Translations under genes and position numbers: made by a program
Notes under the pieces: generated by a model
The model's database searches: none
What the model was told of the DNA's origin: nothing
What the model saw: the letters and a program-made list of their open reading frames with translations, nothing else
In this document: positions 1 to 6,201 of the stretch, in pieces
Layout: each line of letters opens with the position of its first letter
Position numbering within the stretch: the first letter of the stretch is position 1
Origin: Fastidiosipila sp964627125
GTDB lineage: Bacteria; Bacillota; Clostridia; Saccharofermentanales; Fastidiosipilaceae
Assembly: GCA_964627125.1 (NCBI GenBank)
Contig: CAZVJQ010000038.1
Coordinates: forward strand, 1 to 9,700
Length of the DNA: 9,700 bases
Direction of reading: 5' to 3'

Positions 1-17
1 ACCAAATAGTAAATAAG

Positions 18-53
18 CCTCAAGATTCAATTAGAATTTTGAGGTTTTATTAT
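18..53 (+). terminator. Probable rho-independent terminator of a gene left of the window
   Basis: An 11-bp stem (18-28 with 34-44) closes a 5-nt AATTA loop. Transcribed rightward, the single non-Watson-Crick position becomes a G-U pair, and a TTTTATTAT tract follows at 45-53. In the leftward direction the same position is an A-C mismatch and the tail (CTTATTTACT) is less T-rich. It therefore fits best as the terminator of a rightward gene ending before the window. It may also stop leftward transcription from the tRNA gene, whose 3' end lies about 78 nt away. I see no gene in 54-121. Confidence 0.6.
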
Positions 54-121
54 CTGAAAAATTAATTTTATAGAAAAATGAATGTAGTACAAATGCTGAT
101 GAAAATTCAAGTGATAATACG

Positions 122-196
122 TGGAGCCACAAATGGGAATCGAACCCACGACCTATTCTTTACGAGGGAATTGCTCTACCCCTGAGCTATTGTGGC
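122..196 (-). tRNA. tRNA-Thr (anticodon CGU)
   Basis: On the minus strand this 75-nt segment folds as a full cloverleaf. The acceptor stem GCCACAA pairs with TTGTGGC, and the D arm is GCTC/GAGC with an AGGGGTA loop. The anticodon loop is CTCGTAA. The T arm is GTGGG/CCCAT with a TTCGATT loop, the last pair being G-U. The discriminator base is U, and CCA is encoded (plus-strand TGG, 122-124). The anticodon CGT (plus-strand ACG, 162-164) reads the threonine codon ACG. The anticodon stem ATTCC/AGAAT has a C-A mismatch next to the loop (positions 31-39), which is slightly unusual. The tRNA stands alone and points away from the genes on its right. I inferred it by manual folding, without a covariance model. 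Confidence 0.95.
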
Positions 197-216
197 ATAA
201 TAGTAAATATCAGTAA

Positions 217-245
217 ATTGTATAATAAAATAATATTTCAAACAA
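217..245 (-). promoter_or_regulatory. Sigma-A-type promoter of the tRNA-Thr gene
   Basis: Reading leftward there is a -35-like TTGTTT (240-245), a 17-nt spacer and a -10-like TACAAT (217-222). The -10 ends about 20 nt before the first tRNA base, which predicts a 5' leader of roughly 14 nt for RNase P to remove. The surrounding sequence is very AT-rich, so chance matches are easy. Spacing and position support the call. Confidence 0.5.
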
Positions 246-378
246 GATACTGATACGAAAATATCTTTAATAAGAGTAGTAATAACTCAAACGCACTATT
301 TGCTCATTTCAAGAAATTAATTGCAAAATATTATTGAGCTATTCGTTTGAAGATTATTCAATTTATTATGCTTAATGC

Positions 379-386
379 TATATAAT
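379..386 (+). promoter_or_regulatory. Likely -10 element of the corA promoter
   Basis: TATAAT lies at 381-386, and an overlapping TGCTATATA (376-384) also fits an extended -10. The -35 region is weak: the nearest candidate is TTCAAT at 357-362, with an 18-nt spacer. Transcription would begin near 393 and give a leader of about 27 nt before the chosen ATG at 420. No long leader remains for a magnesium riboswitch. I looked for the conserved 5' portion of an M-box upstream and did not see it. The spacer at 197-378 otherwise holds only the tRNA promoter and a short inverted repeat (287-293 with 344-350). Confidence 0.4.
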
Positions 387-409
387 TTATTAAAGAATGT
401 TTTTGATTT

Positions 410-414
410 GGGAG
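410..414 (+). promoter_or_regulatory. Ribosome binding site that fixes the corA start
   Basis: GGGAG at 410-414 sits 5 nt before ATG 420. An in-frame upstream ATG at 375 has no comparable site and overlaps the predicted -10 element. The extra 15 residues it would add do not resemble a CorA N-terminus. The ATG at 420 is therefore preferred. Confidence 0.7.
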
Positions 415-419
415 TAAAT

Positions 420-1349
420 ATGATTGATATATATATAACTAAAGATGGAAAACTTGAGCAGATTGATACCCCTGAAGTTGGTTCATGGATTAATGTAAGT
501 AATCCAACTGCTGAAGAAAGAGAAATCTTATTGCAGGAATTTAACCTTGTTCCAGACTTCCTGGAAGATGCTCTTGATGAGGAAGAATCTCCTCGTGTTG
601 AGATAGAAAATGGTCAGACTTTGACCTTGGTAAATATCCCAGTTAAAAGTGATGAAGAAAATGAATTCTACATAACAATTCCATTAGCAATAATAGTTAG
701 TAAGCAATATATAATGACTATTTGTCTTGAGGAAGAAAATTTCTTAGATCGTTTCATTAAAAAACATATAAAAGGTTTTTATACACAATTTAAGACTAGA
801 TTTATTTTACATGTATTAGGTGCAATATCTAACGAGTACTTAAGAACACTTCGTGTCTTAGATAAATTGACAGATAGATATGAGAAAAACTTACATGATT
901 CAGTTGCCAATAAAGAACTATTAGATATGCTTAAGATTGAAAAATCACTTGTATATTTTTCAACTTCACTAAGAAATAACCAAATAGTTTTAGATAGGCT
1001 ACATAAAACAGAAACTATAAAAAATTATCCTGAAGATGAAGATTTATTAGAAGATGTAATTACAGATAATAAGCAGGCAATTGAGATGTGTACAATTTAC
1101 GCTAATTTAATGTCTAGTACCATGGAAACGTATGCATCAATAATCTCAAATAATCAAAATGACACAATGAAGAGCTTAACTATTATCACATTAATTATGT
1201 CAGTGCCAACAATAGTAGGTGGTTTATATGGAATGAACGTACTATTACCACTAAAAGATCATCCTCATATGTTCTGGATATTACTATTAGTTATGGCTGT
1301 AAGTTCTGGCTTGCTAATATATATTTTTAGAAGAATCAAGATGTTGTAG
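420..1349 (+). CDS. corA: CorA-family divalent metal cation (magnesium) transporter
   Basis: This encodes a 309-residue inner-membrane channel-type transporter of the CorA (2-TM-GxN) family, which takes up Mg2+ and in some members Co2+ or Ni2+ as a homopentamer. Residues 1 to about 250 form the soluble N-terminal domain: an alpha/beta part, then long helices rich in charged residues (about 135-250). Two membrane helices close the protein, at about 252-270 and 284-303. The signature GMN (271-273, in LYGMNV) ends the first one, and the basic tail RRIKML follows the second. The periplasmic loop reads LLPLKDHPHMF and lacks the common MPEL sequence, as in many Firmicutes CorA-like proteins, so the exact ion cannot be stated. 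The start at 420 is chosen on its Shine-Dalgarno site and promoter position. The glycosyltransferase gene follows after 4 nt and is probably co-transcribed. Confidence 0.9.
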   Translation: MIDIYITKDGKLEQIDTPEVGSWINVSNPTAEEREILLQEFNLVPDFLEDALDEEESPRVEIENGQTLTLVNIPVKSDEENEFYITIPLAIIVSKQYIMTICLEEENFLDRFIKKHIKGFYTQFKTRFILHVLGAISNEYLRTLRVLDKLTDRYEKNLHDSVANKELLDMLKIEKSLVYFSTSLRNNQIVLDRLHKTETIKNYPEDEDLLEDVITDNKQAIEMCTIYANLMSSTMETYASIISNNQNDTMKSLTIITLIMSVPTIVGGLYGMNVLLPLKDHPHMFWILLLVMAVSSGLLIYIFRRIKML

Positions 1350-1353
1350 AGCT

Positions 1354-2061
1354 ATGGATAAATTAATAATTTTTATGCCTGTATATAATGAAGACTTGAA
1401 CATTAAGGAAACCATAGAAGAATGGTACCCATTAACTGAACTTGGTTTAGATTCTAAACTCCTATTAATCGATGATGGGAGTAGGGATGACAGTGCAAAA
1501 ATTATTAAGGATGCTCAGTTAAGTAAAGAAAATTTAATACTTCATGAAAAATCTAATTCTGGTCATGGTGCTACCGTTAGACTGGGATATCAATTAGCGC
1601 TAGACTTAGGCGCAGATTATATATTTCAAACAGATTCAGATAGACAAACATCAGCATCTGAGTTTCTTAAGTTTTGGGAAGAACGTGAAGTCCATGATGC
1701 TCAATTAGGTGTAAGAGGAAAAAGAGGCGATGGAATATGGAGAAAATTTGTCAGTAGAGTCTTAAGCATTATCAATTTCTTCTTATTTGGTGAGTATATT
1801 GTAGATGCAAATGTCCCTTTTAGATTAATAAACAAAAATACTCTAGAAGAACATATAAGTCATATCCCTGAAGATTTCAGACTCAGCAATGTTTTGCTCT
1901 CAGTTTTATTAAAGAAGAATAAAAATTCAGTAGATAGAAAAGAAATAAGTTTTAAAGATAGAGAGAAGGGCGAAAACTCTATTAACTTTAAGAATATTTT
2001 TAAGGAAGCTAGAACTTTCTTAAAACAGGTAAGAGATTTTAAACGGAATTATAAATCTTAA
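1354..2061 (+). CDS. Family 2 glycosyltransferase, cytoplasmic, substrate unknown
   Basis: This is a 235-residue GT-A fold glycosyltransferase of family GT2, which transfers a sugar from a nucleotide sugar to an acceptor, often a polyprenyl phosphate or a cell-surface glycan. Visible marks are the N-terminal strand IIFMPVYNE (5-13), the nucleotide-binding LLIDDGSRDDS (37-47), and a DxD-type metal site in QTDSDRQ (92-98; D94 and D96). Further on come RGKRGDGIWRK (121-131) and DANVPFRLI (151-159). The layout resembles the dolichol- or undecaprenyl-phosphate sugar transferase branch. I see no C-terminal membrane anchor, and the protein ends in a basic tail. The gene starts 4 nt after the corA stop and has only a poor Shine-Dalgarno sequence, so translation is probably coupled to corA. 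Donor and acceptor cannot be deduced. Confidence 0.85.
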   Translation: MDKLIIFMPVYNEDLNIKETIEEWYPLTELGLDSKLLLIDDGSRDDSAKIIKDAQLSKENLILHEKSNSGHGATVRLGYQLALDLGADYIFQTDSDRQTSASEFLKFWEEREVHDAQLGVRGKRGDGIWRKFVSRVLSIINFFLFGEYIVDANVPFRLINKNTLEEHISHIPEDFRLSNVLLSVLLKKNKNSVDRKEISFKDREKGENSINFKNIFKEARTFLKQVRDFKRNYKS

Positions 2062-2072
2062 CTCAGTTAAAT

Positions 2073-2101
2073 TTGTGAGCTAGTAAAGATTAAACTATAA
2101 T
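2073..2101 (+). promoter_or_regulatory. Sigma-A promoter ahead of the two-component system
   Basis: A -35-like TTGTGA (2073-2078), a 17-nt spacer and a consensus TATAAT (2096-2101) lie in the 62-nt gap after the glycosyltransferase stop. Transcription would begin near 2108, just upstream of the regulator's Shine-Dalgarno site (GTGAGG, 2111-2116; 7 nt before ATG 2124). This is the best-looking promoter in the window. No equally good one was seen in the gaps before the downstream genes. It may drive everything up to coaE. Confidence 0.65.
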
Positions 2102-2123
2102 TTGGAAGAAGTGAGGTAATGAA

Positions 2124-2825
2124 ATGGCTCTTGAAAAATATATACTAATTGCAGATGATAACCAGGTTGTTCATGAATCCTTAGGGATTTATTTAACTGA
2201 AGAGAATTATAAATTTGATTCAGCATATGATGGTGAAACAGCATTAAAAATGGCTACCAAGACAAACTATGATTTGATAATTCTAGATATTATGATGCCA
2301 ATATTATCTGGTGTAGATGTCTGTAGAGAGATAAGAAAAGTTTCTGATGTTCCAATAATAATGCTTACTGCTAAAGGTGAAGAATTAGACAGAGTGTTAG
2401 GTTTAGAACTAGGTGCAGATGACTACATTGTCAAACCATTTAGTCCAAGAGAAGTTGTAGCTAGAATTAAGGCAGTTTTGAGAAGAATAAATAGTAAGAG
2501 TCAAAATAAATTAAATTCTCAAAATATCATCAGTGTTCCAGGTTTAGAAATCAATGTAGATAATTATGATATCAAGGTTGATGGAGAGAATGTTCCATTT
2601 ACACCTAAAGAAGTAGAAATCTTATATCTACTAGCATCACATCCAGGGCAAGTTTTAGAACGTGGGCAGATAATTGAAGATGTGTGGGGATATGATCATT
2701 TTGCTGAATCTAGAACTATAGATACGCACATAAAGAAGATAAGACAAAAGATAGGAACAAGCGATAGCTGGGCTCTAGTAACAGTATATGGAGTAGGCTA
2801 TAAATTTGAGGTGCATGTTGACTAA
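2124..2825 (+). CDS. OmpR/PhoB-family two-component response regulator
   Basis: This is a 233-residue DNA-binding transcription regulator activated by phosphotransfer. The receiver domain (about 5-120) carries the acidic pocket D11-D12, the phospho-acceptor D55 (LIILDIMMP), the switch threonine T82 (MLTAKGEE) and the conserved K104 (ADDYIVKPFSPRE). A linker (about 121-137) leads to a winged-helix output domain (about 138-233) with FTPKEVEILYLLASHPGQV, the RTIDTHIKKIR recognition helix and the C-terminal VYGVGYKFE hairpin, all typical of OmpR/PhoB. The kinase gene overlaps its 3' end, so the two should be partners. Sequence style and length suit the PhoP/ResD/WalR cluster. These paralogues are not distinguishable by eye, so no symbol is given. 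Its DNA targets are unknown. Confidence 0.95.
   Translation: MALEKYILIADDNQVVHESLGIYLTEENYKFDSAYDGETALKMATKTNYDLIILDIMMPILSGVDVCREIRKVSDVPIIMLTAKGEELDRVLGLELGADDYIVKPFSPREVVARIKAVLRRINSKSQNKLNSQNIISVPGLEINVDNYDIKVDGENVPFTPKEVEILYLLASHPGQVLERGQIIEDVWGYDHFAESRTIDTHIKKIRQKIGTSDSWALVTVYGVGYKFEVHVD
2808..2813 (+). promoter_or_regulatory. Shine-Dalgarno site inside the regulator gene, serving the kinase
   Basis: GAGGTG at 2808-2813 lies within the last codons of the response regulator. Measured from the GG pair it is only 3 nt from ATG 2815 but 6 nt from the in-frame TTG 2818. A second in-frame TTG at 2806 could use AGG at 2795-2797. The site therefore does not settle the start. It does show that kinase translation begins inside the regulator gene. 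Confidence 0.5.
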
Positions 2826-4668
2826 TGATAAGCGTGACAGAACAGATAATAATGGTGCATTTTCGAGGAAGATAATAATTCTTCTCTTGCTTGCACTATT
2901 AATTTCTGCTGGGCTTACATTTTTAATCTATTACTATACAGTTCGAGTTGTTTACACAAATAGTATTAGCAATACATATACTAATCACGCTGCAGATATT
3001 GCAGAATCTTATGCAGATTATGTTTCAAACAATATAGATAGAAATGCTTATGAAACTACTATAAATGTTACTAGTGAAATTTTAGATTCAACAATTATCG
3101 TTTACATGCATAGAGAAAATATCTTTAATTTCTATCAGGCAAATAGTGAAGTATTAGATGCAGATTTTGTTGAAGATGCAAGAAATTCCATCATTGAAAA
3201 TAATTACTCTATTTTAAATCAAAGAACTACATCATTCACTGCCGAAGTAGGTACAGACGAGGTAGATAGTATTTTCATTGGTTATCCTATAGTAGCTATT
3301 GACTCATACAGTGGTGCTAGAACAACCGTTGGATCTGTTTATATAATTACTGAGATATCAGATATTAATGCTGAAATAACTAACTTAAACTTCTCTTTAG
3401 TTTTAGCTAGCAGCCTTACATTCCTGCTAATTTTGTTCCCGTTACTTTACATAATTAAAAGATTGATTGATCCATTAATAGAAACAAAAAATATAGCTAT
3501 AGCAATGACAGAAGGAGACTTCTCTCAACGAGCTAGAGTTACTAGCCAAGATGAGATAGGCGACTTAGCTAGATCAATTAATAACTTAGCAGATGATTTA
3601 GATGAGACATTAAGCAGCTTAACAAATGAAAGAAATAGACTAGAGCAGATAATCAATGGTTTATCGGAAGGTATTTATGCTGTCTATAACGACTTAGAAT
3701 TGATGCATATTAACCCTGCACTTGCTGAATTATTTGGCCTTGGCTATATGACGAAAGAAGAAGCATCTACCTACGTTTTAGGTATTGAAGGAATAGTTCC
3801 AAGTATTCTTAAAGTGCTTAATACCGAAGAAGACGAAAACTTCATTTATAAGCATAGAGACAAATCAATTTATATACATATTGACGCCTTAATAGACAGT
3901 GAAGATGAGGTATATGGAGCTGTAGCTTTATTTAGAGATGTTACTGAAGCACTTAATTTAGAAAGAACTAGAGTTGAATATATATCTAATATCTCCCATG
4001 AGTTAAGAACGCCGCTAACTGCGATTAGGGGTCTATTAGAGCCTATTTCTGATGGCTTAGTTAAAGATGAGAGCAGCAAGAATAAGTATTACAAGATAAT
4101 TCTTGAAGAGTCTATGAGATTAAGTAGATTAATTGACGACATGATGTCTTTATCTAGCTTACAGAGTGGCCAAATGAATGTTGAACCTGATCAAATCGAT
4201 GCCCATGACTTCTTCTACGAGGTTTATTATAAATATTCAAATGCAATGAATGAGAAGAACATACAATTCGAGATTCCGAAGAATCTTAGCTCATACGAAA
4301 ACCTGTACATAAATAGAGATAGGTTAGAGCAAGTAATTGTTATAATACTAGACAATGCTATGAAGTTTACTGATGAGGGTGGAAAGATATCAATGCACCT
4401 GTATGACGATAAACAAAAGGAAGATTCTGTTGTACTTGAGATTAGAGACAGTGGTGTTGGTATTGATGAGCATGATATTGACCATGTTTTCGATCGTTTC
4501 TATAAAGCGGACAAAGCAAGGGAAACCTACCAAGGAACCGGTTTAGGATTGTCATTGGCAAAAGAGATACTAGGTGAACTTGGCGAGAAAATCTGGGTCA
4601 AAAGTAAAAAAGATATCGGAAGTAGTTTTTTCATAACAATAGCACTAGCCGAAAAACAAGAAATTTAA
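2815..4668 (+). CDS. Membrane sensor histidine kinase (HAMP-PAS-HisKA-HATPase)
   Basis: From ATG 2815 this gives 617 residues. A short cytoplasmic start is followed by TM1 (about 19-41), an extracellular sensor of about 150 residues, TM2 (about 193-215), a HAMP linker (about 213-266) and a PAS domain (about 270-380). The dimerisation/phosphoacceptor domain has H395 in SHELRTP. The ATP-binding domain has the N box ILDNAMKF (511-518, N514), the G1 box DSGVGI (545-550), the F-box region VFDRFYKAD (558-566) and the G2 box GTGLGLSLAKEI (574-585). All catalytic motifs are present, so it should autophosphorylate and pass phosphate to the regulator encoded just upstream. The architecture matches the PhoR/ResE/WalK group. 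The extracellular part may be a Cache/PAS-like fold, but its ligand is unknown. The gene overlaps the regulator by 11 nt, with alternative starts at TTG 2806 or TTG 2818. rluF follows after 19 nt. Confidence 0.93.
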   Translation: MLTNDKRDRTDNNGAFSRKIIILLLLALLISAGLTFLIYYYTVRVVYTNSISNTYTNHAADIAESYADYVSNNIDRNAYETTINVTSEILDSTIIVYMHRENIFNFYQANSEVLDADFVEDARNSIIENNYSILNQRTTSFTAEVGTDEVDSIFIGYPIVAIDSYSGARTTVGSVYIITEISDINAEITNLNFSLVLASSLTFLLILFPLLYIIKRLIDPLIETKNIAIAMTEGDFSQRARVTSQDEIGDLARSINNLADDLDETLSSLTNERNRLEQIINGLSEGIYAVYNDLELMHINPALAELFGLGYMTKEEASTYVLGIEGIVPSILKVLNTEEDENFIYKHRDKSIYIHIDALIDSEDEVYGAVALFRDVTEALNLERTRVEYISNISHELRTPLTAIRGLLEPISDGLVKDESSKNKYYKIILEESMRLSRLIDDMMSLSSLQSGQMNVEPDQIDAHDFFYEVYYKYSNAMNEKNIQFEIPKNLSSYENLYINRDRLEQVIVIILDNAMKFTDEGGKISMHLYDDKQKEDSVVLEIRDSGVGIDEHDIDHVFDRFYKADKARETYQGTGLGLSLAKEILGELGEKIWVKSKKDIGSSFFITIALAEKQEI

Positions 4669-4687
4669 TTATAAAGAAGAGAGAAAA

Positions 4688-5395
4688 ATGGATAATACTG
4701 AAGGAATTAGAATAAATAAATATATATCAGATCAAGGAATCAGCTCAAGACGTGAAGCTGATAAACTCATCATTGCTGGTAAAGTTAAAATCAATAATGT
4801 AAATGCTGAATTAGGTGATAGAGTTTTCCCTAATGATAAAGTTTTAGTCAATGGTAAGAGAATTGATAAAATCGAAATTGAAAATGTCTACATAGCATTT
4901 AATAAACCAGTGGGTATAGTTTCAACAAGTGAAAAAGAAGAGAAGAATAACATTGTAGATTACATTAACTTCCCAGAAAGAATTTTCCCAATTGGACGCC
5001 TAGATAAAGATTCTAGCGGCTTAATTCTACTCACAAATGACGGAGATATAGTCAATAAAATTTTGAGACCATCCCACAACAATGAGAAGGAATATAGAGT
5101 TAAAGTTAATAAGCCAATAACAGATGAATTTAAAGAGAAGATGGAAGAAGGAGTTTATATTCTAAATCAGAAAACTAAACCTTCCAAAGTAACTCAAATC
5201 AATAAGTTTGAATTTAAATTAGTTATTACTCAGGGGCTTAATAGGCAGATTCGTAGGATGTGTGAAGCTTTAGGTTATGAAGTTAAGGAACTTGAAAGAC
5301 TAAGAATTCTTAATATAACTCTAGGTAATCTTAAGACAGGTCGTTGGAGATACATTACTCCAAAAGAATTAGAGCAATTAAATAGTTTGCTGTAG
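4688..5395 (+). CDS. rluF: 23S rRNA pseudouridine synthase, RluF type
   Basis: This is a 235-residue RsuA/RluB/RluF-family pseudouridine synthase that isomerises a uridine in ribosomal RNA. An N-terminal S4 RNA-binding domain (about 7-60; RINKYISDQG and SSRREADKLI) precedes the catalytic domain. The catalytic aspartate is D106 in PIGRLDKDSSG. Several stretches recall the E. coli RluF pattern rather than RluB or RsuA: NKILRPSHNNEKEYRVKV (123-140), QGLNRQIRRMCEALGYEVK (182-200), ELERLRI and the GRWRYIT region near the end. RluF modifies U2604 of 23S rRNA in E. coli. The same target here is an inference. The Shine-Dalgarno sequence is modest (GAAGAGAG region, 4677-4684). The gene follows the kinase by 19 nt and precedes a second pseudouridine synthase. 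Confidence 0.85.
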   Translation: MDNTEGIRINKYISDQGISSRREADKLIIAGKVKINNVNAELGDRVFPNDKVLVNGKRIDKIEIENVYIAFNKPVGIVSTSEKEEKNNIVDYINFPERIFPIGRLDKDSSGLILLTNDGDIVNKILRPSHNNEKEYRVKVNKPITDEFKEKMEEGVYILNQKTKPSKVTQINKFEFKLVITQGLNRQIRRMCEALGYEVKELERLRILNITLGNLKTGRWRYITPKELEQLNSLL

Positions 5396-5437
5396 ACTTT
5401 GGCCGAAGACAAGATCAACAATAATTAAGGAAAATTA

Positions 5438-6190
5438 ATGGAATTTACAGAAGATAAAATAATATATGAAGATAACCACTTAATGGTTATAAATAAAGAT
5501 GCAGGCTTACTATCTCAGGAGGACTCGTCTGGCGATATGGATGTATTAACCTTGGTTAAAGACTTCATCAAGGTAAGAGATAACAAACCTGGAAATGTCT
5601 ATTTAGGACTAGTTCATAGGCTGGATAGAAATACAGGTGGAGTCATGTGTTTGGCTAAGACTTCTAAGGCCGCTTCTAGGCTATCTGAGCAGATTAGGAA
5701 GAAAGAATGGGATAAGTACTACCTTTCACTAAATGAGTCCAATGAGGCCCTTAAACCATGGCAAATAGACGGTGAGTGGGAAGTCTATACAGATGAGCTC
5801 AGCAAAGATGAAGAGAGTAATACTTCTTCTAGGGTAAAAGCAAACACCGGTAAAAAATCGTCAATGGAATCAAGAATTTTAGCTCAAATTCCTTACCACG
5901 GTTACTTCCTGAACTTAAGAGAGAATAAACTAATTACAGGTCGCAGCCACCAAATCAGGGTCCAACTGGCAGGAAGAAATGAATCAATCGTTGGCGATTA
6001 TAAATATAGAGCTAGAAGAAATTCAGACATTGATAGACATTTCTTAGGTTTATGGGCTAGTAAATTAACAATTCAACACCCTACTACAAAAGAAACTATG
6101 ACATTCAGCTCAATCCCTAAAGATTACTCTGTATGGATGCAATTTAATTTCGATGAATTATATGAGAAGTATGATTTAGGCAATAAATAG
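5438..6190 (+). CDS. RluA-family pseudouridine synthase without S4 domain
   Basis: This 250-residue protein belongs to the RluA branch of RNA pseudouridine synthases. It opens directly with the catalytic fold (IIYEDNHLMVINKDAG, 8-23). Motif II is LVHRLDRNTGGV (58-69), with catalytic D63, and motif III is ITGRSHQIRVQLA (166-178). It lacks the N-terminal S4 domain of RluC, RluD and YlyB, and its length is close to short RluA- or TruC-like members. The substrate could be 23S rRNA or tRNA and cannot be assigned from sequence alone. A good Shine-Dalgarno sequence (AAGGA, 5427-5431) supports ATG 5438. It lies 42 nt after rluF and 11 nt before polA, consistent with co-transcription. Confidence 0.9.
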   Translation: MEFTEDKIIYEDNHLMVINKDAGLLSQEDSSGDMDVLTLVKDFIKVRDNKPGNVYLGLVHRLDRNTGGVMCLAKTSKAASRLSEQIRKKEWDKYYLSLNESNEALKPWQIDGEWEVYTDELSKDEESNTSSRVKANTGKKSSMESRILAQIPYHGYFLNLRENKLITGRSHQIRVQLAGRNESIVGDYKYRARRNSDIDRHFLGLWASKLTIQHPTTKETMTFSSIPKDYSVWMQFNFDELYEKYDLGNK

Positions 6191-6201
6191 AAAGGTATTT
6201 T

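Noticed and set aside
197..378. Magnesium (M-box) riboswitch upstream of corA
   Set aside because: The conserved M-box sequence blocks are absent and the predicted corA leader is only about 27 nt.
375..419. N-terminal extension of corA from ATG 375
   Set aside because: That ATG overlaps the predicted -10 element and lacks a ribosome site, while ATG 420 has GGGAG at a good distance and gives a normal CorA N-terminus.
2062..2082. Possible terminator between the glycosyltransferase and the response regulator
   Set aside because: Only a 4-bp CTCA/TGAG stem with a 10-nt loop is present, and no T tract follows.
2119..2148. Nine-codon open frame (ATG 2119 to TAA 2148) overlapping the regulator start in another frame
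   Set aside because: Its ATG is only 2 nt from the Shine-Dalgarno site that fits ATG 2124, and such short overlapping frames are expected by chance.
3870..4079. Minus-strand open frame of 69 codons inside the histidine kinase gene
   Set aside because: It lies opposite conserved kinase coding sequence and has no recognisable domain or ribosome site.
5399..5427. Promoter-like TTGGCC-17-TAATTA before the RluA-type gene
   Set aside because: Transcription would start about 4 nt before the ATG and after the Shine-Dalgarno site, so it could not produce a normally translated message.
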